The position numbers and the translations under genes were made by a program. Under the pieces are notes generated by a model, which made no database searches, was not told the origin of the DNA, and was given only the letters and a program-made list of their open reading frames with translations. From Enhydrobacter aerosaccus (GTDB lineage: Bacteria; Pseudomonadota; Alphaproteobacteria; Reyranellales; Reyranellaceae), in contig CAIKZO010000064.1 of NCBI GenBank assembly GCA_903832005.1, positions 1 to 64,000 of the forward strand: DNA of 64,000 nt. The letters run 5' to 3'. Shown here piece after piece: positions 36,989-44,645 of this stretch (its first letter is position 1; the number at the start of each line of letters is the position of its first letter).

Positions 36989-37639
36989 CTAGAGGAGCGC
37001 GGCGCTCGCGATCTCGGCCCGCAGGTCGGCGATGCCGAAGCCTGTCTCGCTGCTGGTCGGCAGCACCTCGGGATGGGCAGCACCATGCTGGCGCGCGACG
37101 GCCTCGGCGGCGGCGATGGCGCGCGGGATATCGCCCTTCTTCAGGTAGTCGACCTTGGTCAGGATGATCTGATAGGAGACGGCGGCGGAGTCGAGGTTCT
37201 TCATCGTCTCGCGATCGGTGTCCTTCACGCCGTGCCGCGAATCGATCAGCACGCAGATGCGCTTCAAGGTCGGCCGTCCGCGCAGATAGGCCGAGGCCAA
37301 GTCCTGCCACGTCTCCTTCATCGAGCGCGAGACCTGGGCGAAGCCGTAGCCCGGCAGGTCGACCAGGAACAGACGGCCGGCGAGATCGAAGAAATTGATC
37401 TGCCGCGTGTGACCGGGACTGGAAGACGTGCGCGCCAAGGTGCGCCGTCCAGTGAGCGCGTTCACCAGGCTCGACTTGCCGACATTGGAGCGGCCGGCAA
37501 AGGCGACCTCGGGCAGCGAGAAGCCCGGCATCGACTCGAGCGATGCCGCGCCTGCCACGAACTCGCAGGGCCCCGCGAAGAGCTTGCGCGCCGCCTCGAT
37601 CTCCGCGGGCAGCCGCCCTTCGGGGCCTTTGTCGGGCAT
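36989..37639 (-). CDS. engB: Ribosome biogenesis GTP-binding protein EngB/YsxC
   Basis: 216 residues from the ATG at 37639, in a TGATG overlap with yidC. GTPase motifs: G1 GRSNVGKSS, G2 Thr region TSSSPGHTRQINFF, G3 DLPGYG, G4 TKVDY, G5 SSETGFG. Needed for assembly of the large ribosomal subunit. Downstream end of the rpmH-rnpA-yidD-yidC-engB cluster. Confidence 0.96.
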   Translation of the reverse strand: MPDKGPEGRLPAEIEAARKLFAGPCEFVAGAASLESMPGFSLPEVAFAGRSNVGKSSLVNALTGRRTLARTSSSPGHTRQINFFDLAGRLFLVDLPGYGFAQVSRSMKETWQDLASAYLRGRPTLKRICVLIDSRHGVKDTDRETMKNLDSAAVSYQIILTKVDYLKKGDIPRAIAAAEAVARQHGAAHPEVLPTSSETGFGIADLRAEIASAALL

Positions 37640-39480
37640 CAGCTCTTCTTGGGCTTCGGCGGCTTGATCGCCTTCTTCTCGGGAGGCGGCGCCGCGTCTG
37701 TCGTGGCAACGACGGCTGCAGCCGCGCCCTTCTTGCCGATCGGCGCGCCGTGCTTCTTCATGATGAAGTACTGCTGGGCGATCGACAGCGTATTGCTCCA
37801 CGCCCAGTAGATCACCAGGCCGGCCGAGAACGGCGCCATCATGAAGGTGAACATGATCGGCAGGAACTGGAACACGCGCGCCTGCACCGGATCGGTCGGG
37901 GCGGGGTTCAGCTTCTGCTGCAGGAACATGGTCACGCCCATCACCAGCGGCCACAGGCCGATGTTGAAGAAGTGCAGGAACTCCGGCACCTGCCAATGGA
38001 ACAGGCCGAAGCCGGTGAACACCGTCAGCGGATCGGGCGCGCTGAGATCGTGGATCCAGCCGAAGAACGGCTGATGGCGCATTTCGATCGTGGTGTAGAG
38101 CACCTTGTAGAGCGCGAAGAACACCGGGATCTGCAGCATGATCGGCAGGCAGCCCGCCGCCGGGTTGACCTTCTCGCGGCGATAGAGCTGCATCATTTCC
38201 TGGTTCAGCTTGGTGCGATCCTCGCCGTAGCGCTGCTTCAGCTTCTCCATCTCGGGCTGCAGGCGCTTCATCTTGCTCATCGCCGCATAGGACTTGTTGG
38301 CGAGCGGGAAGAAGAGCGCCTTCACGATCACGGTCAGGATCAGGATCGAGACGCCGAAGTTGCCGATGTGGGCATAGAGCCACTCGAGCAGCCAGAACAG
38401 CGGCTTGGTGAAGAACCAGAACCAGCCCCAGTCGATGGTGAGATCGAAATGGTCGATGCCGAGCTTGTCGCGATAGGCATCCATCACGCGCACGATCTTT
38501 GCGCCGGCGAACAGGCGGCCCTCGGTCGAGCCGGTGGCGCCGGCGGCGATCGCCACGCCGTTGCCGACATAGTCGACCTGGTACTTGGTGGTCTCGGGCG
38601 TCGGGCCGGTGCCCTTCAAGGTGACGTCGACCTTGGCCTTCTGGTCGGGAATGAGGGCGGCCATCCAGTACTTGTCGGTGATGCCGACCCAGCCGCCGGT
38701 GCTCTCGATCTTCTGCTGCTTGTTGTCCTTGAAGTCCTTGTAGCCGAACTCCTTCAGGCTGCCGTTGAAGACGCCGTAGGGGCCTTCATGCAGCACGTAG
38801 GTGCCCTCCGCCTTGGGCTCGCCGTGGCGCACGATCAGCGCCCACGGGAACAGCGTGACGGGCTTGTCGGTCTTGTTCTCGACGCTCTGCTTCACGTCGA
38901 ACATGAACTGCTCGTCGATCCCGACGTCGAGTCCGAAGATCAGACCCTGGCCGTTGTCCCAGGTCATGTGCACGGGCTTGCCGGGCGCCAGCGTCTTCTG
39001 CTCGCTGGTCCAGACCGAATCGGGTCCGGGCATCTTGAGCGCGGCGTCCGACGCCGACCAGCCGAACTCGGCGTAGTAGGGATGCGCGGTGCCGAGCGGC
39101 GTCAGCACGTCGACCGGCGGGCTCGTCGGATCGAGCTCCTGGCGATGCTTGGCGAGCTGCACGTCGTCGATGCGCGAGCCCTTGAGCGAGATCGAACCCA
39201 GCAGCTCGGGCGTGCTGAAGGTGATGCGCGGCGACTGCGCGAGCGCCTGGTCGAGCGGCAATCCGGTCGGAACAGCGGCGGCGGCACCCGGTGCGGCGGG
39301 CGCACCCGGCGGCATCGGCGTGCTCGAGCCGGGAGCCGTGGTGGGCGCGTTAGGCTGCGCCGTCGTCTGCGTCGCGGTCTGTTCGACCGGCGGATGCTTG
39401 GCCGGCGGGAACGCGTACTGCCAGCCCATGATGATCAGGACCGAGAGCACGATCGCGACGATGAAATTCTTCTGATCCAT
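37639..39480 (-). CDS. yidC: Membrane protein insertase YidC
   Basis: 613 residues. N-terminal anchor MDQKNFIVAIVLSVLIIMGW, a Pro/Ala/Thr-rich linker, a large periplasmic beta domain (about 70-370), then the five-helix insertase core with MQLYRREKVNPAAGCLPIML and FIMKKHGAPIGKK near the basic C-terminus. Inserts inner-membrane proteins with or without Sec. It lies 12 bp after yidD. Confidence 0.97.
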   Translation of the reverse strand: MDQKNFIVAIVLSVLIIMGWQYAFPPAKHPPVEQTATQTTAQPNAPTTAPGSSTPMPPGAPAAPGAAAAVPTGLPLDQALAQSPRITFSTPELLGSISLKGSRIDDVQLAKHRQELDPTSPPVDVLTPLGTAHPYYAEFGWSASDAALKMPGPDSVWTSEQKTLAPGKPVHMTWDNGQGLIFGLDVGIDEQFMFDVKQSVENKTDKPVTLFPWALIVRHGEPKAEGTYVLHEGPYGVFNGSLKEFGYKDFKDNKQQKIESTGGWVGITDKYWMAALIPDQKAKVDVTLKGTGPTPETTKYQVDYVGNGVAIAAGATGSTEGRLFAGAKIVRVMDAYRDKLGIDHFDLTIDWGWFWFFTKPLFWLLEWLYAHIGNFGVSILILTVIVKALFFPLANKSYAAMSKMKRLQPEMEKLKQRYGEDRTKLNQEMMQLYRREKVNPAAGCLPIMLQIPVFFALYKVLYTTIEMRHQPFFGWIHDLSAPDPLTVFTGFGLFHWQVPEFLHFFNIGLWPLVMGVTMFLQQKLNPAPTDPVQARVFQFLPIMFTFMMAPFSAGLVIYWAWSNTLSIAQQYFIMKKHGAPIGKKGAAAAVVATTDAAPPPEKKAIKPPKPKKS

Positions 39481-39492
39481 TGCGGTGAGCTT

Positions 39493-39801
39493 CTAACGGC
39501 AAATAAGGGTGGGACGCGCGCGGGGTACGGGGTCGTAGCCACCGTCCCTGAACGGATTGCAGCGGCAGATCCGGCGGGCAGCGAGCAGACCGCCCTTCAG
39601 CGCGCCATGTTCGCTCACGGCTTCGACGGCGTAGGCCGAGCACGACGGTTCATACCGGCAGGCGCCGACGAAAAAGTAGGCGAGCGTCAGTTGATAGGAA
39701 CGGATCGCGCCACGGAGCGCCCAGGAACTCAGTCGCGAGATCATGCCGGCGGGAAACTGGCGATTAAGGGGCCTCGGCGCAAGCGATCCGTTGCAGGTCA
39801 T
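39493..39801 (-). CDS. yidD: Membrane protein insertion efficiency factor YidD
   Basis: 102 residues from the ATG at 39801, overlapping the rnpA stop (ATGA). Conserved core LAYFFVGACRYEPSCSAYAV and RRICRCNPFRDGGYDPVP. The N-terminus is longer than usual by about 18 residues; an internal ATG at 39744 gives the common length. Membrane-associated helper of YidC. Confidence 0.94.
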   Translation of the reverse strand: MTCNGSLAPRPLNRQFPAGMISRLSSWALRGAIRSYQLTLAYFFVGACRYEPSCSAYAVEAVSEHGALKGGLLAARRICRCNPFRDGGYDPVPRARPTLICR

Positions 39802-40160
39802 GGAGTCGCTACGGCGAGTGCCTTCAGGCGCTTCAGCGCTTCGACCAGCTCCTGCTGCAGAACCGTGAAATCACGCTTCAACGCGCCCTGCCGGCCGATC
39901 AGCACGTAATCGAGATCAGGCCGTGCCTGGCCGATCACCAGCCGGGCGACCTCGCGCAGGCGGCGGCGGACGCGATTACGCACCACGGCGTTGCCGACCT
40001 TGCGGCTCACCGTAAATCCGACTCGAACACTCGGAATTACCTCGTCGACCGGTACCGGGGCAGCCTGGAGCACGAATCCGGGCATGGCACAGCGGCGCCC
40101 GGCCTGAACGCGCAGGAAATCACGACGATTCGGGAGACGCCCGGGGCGTACCGGGGTCAA
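39798..40160 (-). CDS. rnpA: Ribonuclease P protein component
   Basis: 120 residues, basic. Signature RVGFTVSRKVGNAVVRNRVR, then RRLREVARL. N-terminal RRDFLRVQAGRR and C-terminal KRDFTVLQQELVEALKRL match. Binds the RNase P RNA to process tRNA 5' ends. It lies 15 bp after rpmH, which probably shares its promoter. Confidence 0.96.
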   Translation of the reverse strand: MTPVRPGRLPNRRDFLRVQAGRRCAMPGFVLQAAPVPVDEVIPSVRVGFTVSRKVGNAVVRNRVRRRLREVARLVIGQARPDLDYVLIGRQGALKRDFTVLQQELVEALKRLKALAVATP

Positions 40161-40175
40161 GAAAAAGCCGAAAAG

Positions 40176-40310
40176 CTAGGCAGACAGACGCTTGCGGCCC
40201 GACCGACGACGGCTGGCGATGACCTTGCGGCCGCCGACCGTTGCCATGCGGGAGCGGAAGCCGTGCCGCCGCTTGCGGATCAGCTTGCTGGGCTGATACG
40301 TGCGTTTCAT
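40176..40310 (-). CDS. rpmH: 50S ribosomal protein L34
   Basis: 44 residues: [20 protein letters not shown], then [20 protein letters not shown] and RLSA. Complete and fully typical. A GAGGAG ribosome site precedes the ATG by 7 nt. First gene of the rpmH-rnpA-yidD-yidC-engB transcript. Confidence 0.98.
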   Translation of the reverse strand: MKRTYQPSKLIRKRRHGFRSRMATVGGRKVIASRRRSGRKRLSA

Positions 40311-40333
40311 GACGCAACTCCTCTAAAACACAA

Positions 40334-40357
40334 GCCCCCGCACGACGCGGCGGGGGC
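40334..40357 (-). promoter_or_regulatory. Hairpin in the rpmH leader
   Basis: Perfect 8-bp arms GCCCCCGC (40334-40341) and GCGGGGGC (40350-40357) with an 8-nt loop. On the minus strand it is followed by TTGTGTTTT and then the rpmH ribosome site. No minus-strand gene lies just upstream to terminate, so it may be an attenuator or transcript-stabilising leader. Confidence 0.5.
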
Positions 40358-40430
40358 AAATTCCGTGGGCGAGGGTAATAGTCGTGGGGGCGCCGAGAGT
40401 CAACGAAAGGCTAAGGCGCTACAACGGGCC

Positions 40431-41060
40431 ATGGCTCTTATTCTTCATGGCTATCGTCTCAGCGTCTACGTGCGGGTTGCCCTTCTGGCCCTGGCCGAAA
40501 AGGGCGCAGCCTACGATCAGGTCGAGGTGAACCCTTTCACTGCCGATCCGCGGGCGGATTATCTGGCGCTCCATCCGTTCAATCGCGTGCCGACCCTCGT
40601 CCACGACGATTTCGTCCTCTACGAAACCGGCGCGATCGTCCGCTACATCGACCGCGCCTTTCCCGGCCCCGCTTTGCAGCCCACTGATCCGCGCGCACTC
40701 GCGCGCATGGACCAGATCATGGGCGTCGTCGATTCCTATGCCTATTGGCCGCTGGTGCGTCAGGTCTACGTGCAGGCCGTCGCTCTCCCCCGACACGGTC
40801 AGACGGGCGATGCGACGGAGATCGCGAACGGTCTTGCGTCGGCAACCAAGGCGCTCGCCGCCATCGAAGCCCTCGCATCGGGCGGAGCATTCCTCGTCGA
40901 TGCCGCGCTGTCGCTGGCCGATCTTCATCTTGTCCCAATGATCGCGTACTTCGTCGAAGCGCCCGACGGCGCCGCGCTGTTCGCGCGATATCCGAAACTC
41001 GCGACGTGGTTTGCACATATGAAGGCCCGCCCCAGCTTCGCCTCAACCGATCCGCGATGA
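40431..41060 (+). CDS. Glutathione S-transferase family protein
   Basis: 209 residues from the ATG at 40431. N-terminal thioredoxin-like fold HGYRLSVYVRVALLALAEKG, the cis-Pro NRVPTLVHDDFVLYETGAIV with the glutathione-contacting Glu-Thr pair, and a helical C-terminal domain with LSLADLHLVPM. Detoxification or glutathione-dependent chemistry. ATGA overlap with the next gene. Confidence 0.92.
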   Translation: MALILHGYRLSVYVRVALLALAEKGAAYDQVEVNPFTADPRADYLALHPFNRVPTLVHDDFVLYETGAIVRYIDRAFPGPALQPTDPRALARMDQIMGVVDSYAYWPLVRQVYVQAVALPRHGQTGDATEIANGLASATKALAAIEALASGGAFLVDAALSLADLHLVPMIAYFVEAPDGAALFARYPKLATWFAHMKARPSFASTDPR

Positions 41061-41764
41061 ACTTGTTTCCTCTGGGGCGCCTTCTGCCGGTGGCGATCCT
41101 GCTGGCCGGCCTCGCCACCTTCTTTGCGCTCGGCCTCAACCGCTATCTCTCGCTCGAGACCTTGAGCCACAACGAGGCCGAGATCACGTCGTGGGTCGCG
41201 GACAACCGGGCCCTCGCCATCGTCACCTTCATCGTCATCGACGCCACCGTCATCGCCTTCTCGCTTCCGGCCTCCGCTGGCATGGCCGCCGCGAGCGGCT
41301 TCCTGTTTGGCGCCTGGCTGGGGGCGGCCTGTTCGGTGGTCGCCACGATGCTGGGATCGTTCACCCTGTTCCTCGCCGCGCACTCGGCGTTCCGCGATTT
41401 CTTTCGCGCCCGCACGAGCGCTGCACTGGCGCGGCTGGAGGAAGGTTTCCAGCGCGACGGCTTCAGTTACCTGGTATTCCTGCGGCTGGTGCCGGTCTTT
41501 CCCTCATGGCTGGTCACCATCGTGACCGCCTTGCTCGGCATGAAGCCGTCGCTTTTCTTGTCCGGCACATTCGTCGGCATCATTCCCGGCACCATCGTCT
41601 TCGCCGGCATCGGCGCCGATTTCGGCCGCCTGTTCAAGACCCGGCAGACGCCCGATCTCGGCGCGATCTTCCAGGCGCGGACCTTGTTGCCGCTGCTCGG
41701 GCTGGGCGTACTGGCGCTGCTGCCGGTGCTTTACCGACGCTGGCGCCGCCGCTCCCGCTCCTGA
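41057..41764 (+). CDS. TVP38/TMEM64 (VTT domain) family membrane protein
   Basis: 235 residues from the ATG at 41057. About six hydrophobic segments, with the VTT-domain words AAASGFLFGAWLGAACSVVA, LVFLRLVPVFPSWLVTIVTA and SGTFVGIIPGTIVFAGIGAD. Inner-membrane protein related to DedA; possible lipid or small-molecule transport. The 3' end overlaps an antisense gene by 131 bp. Confidence 0.9.
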   Translation: MNLFPLGRLLPVAILLAGLATFFALGLNRYLSLETLSHNEAEITSWVADNRALAIVTFIVIDATVIAFSLPASAGMAAASGFLFGAWLGAACSVVATMLGSFTLFLAAHSAFRDFFRARTSAALARLEEGFQRDGFSYLVFLRLVPVFPSWLVTIVTALLGMKPSLFLSGTFVGIIPGTIVFAGIGADFGRLFKTRQTPDLGAIFQARTLLPLLGLGVLALLPVLYRRWRRRSRS

Positions 41765-42113
41765 CCGGCACTGCCACAATGCGATGCACGGTGCCGTTCG
41801 CGGCCGGCTCCCGAAGATGGTCGAACCCTTCTTCCATCTTCCAGTCGACCAGCAGCATCGCACCGCCGGGACGCGTCTGCACGATCGCACTCGCCACCCG
41901 CTGCTCCCGGCCGGCGCGCGCGGCGTAGACGACAATCGTCTTGTCGCCTCGTTCGACAGCAAGCTCCGTCGCGCGCACGAACGTCGCCTTGCTGCACATG
42001 CCGATCAGCGGCGCGTTCAGCGGATGATCGGCGATCAGCCGCAGCGTGCCACCGACGCAGAACACGTCGGCGCGCTGGTTGCGATCGAGACTGAAGCTGT
42101 CGTGCTTGCTCAC
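41634..42113 (-). CDS. Unknown third gene of the selenoprotein operon
   Basis: 159 residues from a GTG at 42113 that overlaps the stop of the GrdB-like gene (GTGA). The first 110 residues look like a real folded domain: ADVFCVGGTLRLIADHPLNA, ELAVERGDKTIVVYAARAGR, GGAMLLVDWKMEEGFDHL. The last 45 are Ala/Arg/Pro-rich and lie antisense to the TVP38-like gene. I do not recognise the family. Coupling to the selenoprotein suggests a role in the same redox process. The true C-terminus is uncertain. Confidence 0.6.
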   Translation of the reverse strand: MSKHDSFSLDRNQRADVFCVGGTLRLIADHPLNAPLIGMCSKATFVRATELAVERGDKTIVVYAARAGREQRVASAIVQTRPGGAMLLVDWKMEEGFDHLREPAANGTVHRIVAVPVRSGSGGASVGKAPAAAPVRPARAAATRSAPGRSRRDRASAGS

Positions 42114-43291
42114 GGTGCCGCTCCCAGCCGATGGCGCTCGGTCGCCGGAATCAGAGTGAGCGCCCCCAGCAATTTGTGCTGCGGATCTTCGCTCGCGGCG
42201 AGCTTGGGCTGCAGCGCCAGCAGCGCCTTGGCGAGCAGCGTTTCATCCCAGAACCAGGCCATCCGCGTTTTCGTAGTGCCCGGATCGGGGAACGCAGACG
42301 CGGCCTCCAGATAGAAGGCCCGCAGATCGTCGACCGCGAGCTTGAGCGCCTGTGCGGGCGGCAACGGGCCGTCGAGGGCGCCCGTCACCAATGCCGCCGC
42401 GGCCGGCATGTCGAGGCCGGAGGTGCCGACCGTCGTGCGGCCGCGCGCGGCGACGGCGCGGTCGTACCAGGTCATGAGCCGATCGACCTCGGCGCCCAGC
42501 GTATCGCTCGGCCGCGGCGCCAGGCTGATCGGGCAGGCCCAACCGGTGAGATCGACTTCGCCGTCGACATCCTCCGGATAGTCGACCAGCAGCGGCCCGT
42601 CGGTGCGTTCCAGCATCGCGAGCTGGGCGCGCAGCACGCGCGACTGGAAGGCCGCGTCATCCGGCTTGCCGAGCGGGCGGCCGAGATCGAACGTCACCCA
42701 GAGCGCGCGCGGCGGGCGCACGATCTCGGTGTGCTCACGCACCAGGCTGATGCCCGCGGTCGGAATGCCCTGGCGTTCCAGGAAGTGGCCCAGCGCGCCC
42801 ACGGCGCGCGTGCAGGCGGGTCAAACGGGTATGAGGATGGCGGCGTCGACCTTGTCGGCCTTCAGCAGGCCCGCGAGATGCTTGGCGTGCGGTTCGGCGG
42901 CATCGACCGGGAACGCGCCCATGAACGAATAATGCACCGACGCCATCGAACCCACCGTGCCGTCCGCCACCAGTTCGCGCAGCCGGTCGATCGGGAAGAC
43001 GACGTTGTGGTCTTGCTGAAAACCCGTGCGGTCGAAGTTTACCGAGACGTGGCTCATCACCAGGTCGCTGGCCGGCGTCTCCGCCGGGATCACGCGATAG
43101 CTTCCGTCGTCGCGATCGAAGGCGCGGTCGCCACGCTTGTGCAGCCCCGCGGTGGAGATGATCGCGACGCGGCGCTGCGCCAGCGGTTTGCCCGGCAGCA
43201 GCGGAGTGTCGTCGTAGGTCGGACACTTCACCCGCTCGGGGCTGAGGTGCTTGGCTTCGACCTCGGGCAGTTCGCTGAGACGCTTGACCAT
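42110..43291 (-). CDS. Selenoprotein: glycine/sarcosine/betaine/D-proline reductase B-like (GrdB/PrdB family), in-frame UGA
   Basis: Read with TGA (42823-42821) as Sec157 this gives 393 residues, from ATG 43291 to TGA 42110. The UGA falls in ILIPVUPACTRAVG, where family members have Cys or Sec in a (U/C)PxC motif. Before it are AIISTAGLHKRGD and MSHVSVNFDRTGFQQDHNVV; after it GIPTAGISLVREHTE and PPRALWVTFDLGRPLGKPDD continue in the same frame. GGAGGG precedes the ATG inside the end of the peroxiredoxin gene, 2 nt away. A thiol/selenol reductase role is inferred from the motif. A clostridial-type amino-acid reductase complex is unlikely, as no GrdA/GrdC or PrdA is seen. Confidence 0.85.
42793..42809 (-). 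promoter_or_regulatory. Candidate bacterial SECIS hairpin, GrdB-like gene
   Basis: In the mRNA, 11 nt after the UGA, a perfect 7-bp stem GCGCGCC/GGCGCGC closes a GUG loop. The loop begins 19 nt after the UGA, with G-U first. Position and G-U apex fit known bacterial SECIS requirements. High GC makes chance hairpins common. Confidence 0.5.
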
Positions 43292-43293
43292 GA

Positions 43294-43947
43294 TCAGCCC
43301 TCCACGACTTTACGCAGTGCGGCCAGGGTCCCGGCGACCGGCGGACGGTGAGTGTAATCCGGATCGGCTTCGACCGAGCGGACGATCCCGTCCGCGTCGA
43401 TCACGAAGCGCGCCGGCACCGGCAATACCCACGCCGGATCGCCGTTGCGCACCGCAAGGTCGTTGCCGAAGCCGAAATACACCTGCTTGAGGTCCTCGGG
43501 CAAAGAGAAGGTGAGGCCGTAGGCCGTCGAGACTTTGCTCTTCTCGTCCCACAGGATCGGGAAGGTGAGCTTCTGCGCCTCGACCATGGCGGCGATCGCG
43601 GGCGCCAGTTGCGGGGAGATCACGACGAGCGAGCCGCCGAGAGCGGTGATGTCCTTGTAGATCGTCTGCAGAGCGTCCAGCTCATGCCTGCAATAGGGTC
43701 ACCAAGCCCCTCGGAAGAAGGACAGGACCATCGGCCCGCCGGCCAGCAGCTCGGTCGAGTCGACCCGGCGGCCGTCGTAGTTGTCGAGCTCGAAGGCGGG
43801 CGCGGGCGCGTCGACCTTGACGATGCGATCCATGATCCCCGAGCGACGCAGATCCTCGGTCGCGCGATGCATGATCGCCTGGCGCTCCGCCGGCATGCGG
43901 GTGGCGGCGCCGGCGCGGGTGGCCGCGAGTTTTTCTTCGAGCGACAT
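43294..43947 (-). CDS. Selenoprotein: peroxiredoxin-like AhpC/TSA family, in-frame UGA
   Basis: 217 residues from ATG 43947 (MSLEEKLAATRAGAATRMPA), with GAGGAG 7 nt upstream, reading TGA (43701-43699) as Sec83. The UGA lies in VLSFFRGAWUPYCRHELDAL, exactly at the peroxidatic or CxxC Cys of FYRGxWCPYC-type proteins; resolving Cys is residue 86. The thioredoxin fold continues: VVISPQLAPAIAAMVEAQKL, FPILWDEKSKVSTAYGLTF, PARFVIDADGIVRSVEADPD. Predicted thiol peroxidase or disulfide reductase in the cytoplasm. It lies 14 bp after the TetR gene. Confidence 0.88.
43667..43692 (-). promoter_or_regulatory. Candidate bacterial SECIS hairpin, peroxiredoxin gene
   Basis: In the mRNA, 6 nt after the UGA: UGCAG pairs with CUGCA, a 5-nt bulge follows, then AGC/GCU closes a UGGAC loop about 20 nt from the UGA. 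Weaker than the hairpin in the neighbouring gene but in the right window. Confidence 0.45.
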
Positions 43948-43961
43948 GTGGTGCTCCTCTG

Positions 43962-44564
43962 TCAGTGCAGTTTCGATTTCGGCAAATCGAGCAGGGCCAG
44001 CGCCGGCCGGGCGACGTTCTCGAGCAGCTTGCGCTCGGGCTTCACGCGCGCCAGCGTTCGGATGCCCATCAGGACGCCCAGCATATGTCCGGAGACGGCA
44101 TCCGCATCGATGCCCTTCGGCACCGTGCCGGTGCGGCGCGCTGTCTCGATGTTGCGCCGAAAGAAGGCGCGGATCTCGTCGAGATAGCCTGCCACGACCT
44201 TGCCGACGTCTGCATCGTGCGGCGCCACATCGAGGGCCGAATTGACCAGCAGGCAGCCCTTGCAGTCGGAATCCTTCAGCGAGCGTTCGACGATCTCGGT
44301 CAGGAAGGCGCGGATCGCCTCCTTGGGCGGATGCTTTTCCTCGAGCCGCGCCATGCGCTCGCGCGAGGAACGGTTGGCGTAGCGTTCGAGGCAACGCACG
44401 AACAGCGCGCGCTTGTCGCCATAGGCGTTGTAGAGGCTGGCGCCGCCGATCCCCATCGCCTCGCCCAGGTCGCGCACCGACGTGGCCTCGTAGCCGCGCA
44501 GCCAGAAACAGTCGACTGCGTGGTCGAGCGCTCGCTCCTCGTCGAAGGCTTTCAGGCGGGCCAT
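43962..44564 (-). CDS. TetR/AcrR family transcriptional regulator
   Basis: 200 residues. The N-terminal helix-turn-helix is AVDCFWLRGYEATSVRDLGE then AMGIGGASLYNAYGDKRALF. The C-terminal ligand domain has DCKGCLLVNSALDVAPHDAD, a Cys-containing segment that recurs in this subgroup and could sense electrophiles or oxidation. Directly upstream of the two selenoprotein genes, same strand, likely their local regulator. Confidence 0.92.
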   Translation of the reverse strand: MARLKAFDEERALDHAVDCFWLRGYEATSVRDLGEAMGIGGASLYNAYGDKRALFVRCLERYANRSSRERMARLEEKHPPKEAIRAFLTEIVERSLKDSDCKGCLLVNSALDVAPHDADVGKVVAGYLDEIRAFFRRNIETARRTGTVPKGIDADAVSGHMLGVLMGIRTLARVKPERKLLENVARPALALLDLPKSKLH

Positions 44565-44645
44565 GACTGCCTAAGAGCATGATTCTGGAGCGACCGCTAC
44601 AAAATTCTTAGGCGTCTGGCCCGCCGCGTGCTAGCGCAGGACCAT

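Noticed and set aside
40311-40430. Chromosomal origin or dnaA next to rpmH
   Set aside because: No dnaA gene or cluster of DnaA boxes is seen; the neighbour is a GST gene.
42110-43291. Reading the GrdB-like gene as a nonsense-mutated pseudogene or two genes
   Set aside because: The stop is exactly at the family's redox residue, no other damage is present, and the adjacent gene shows the same thing at its own redox residue. Selenocysteine is the simpler explanation.
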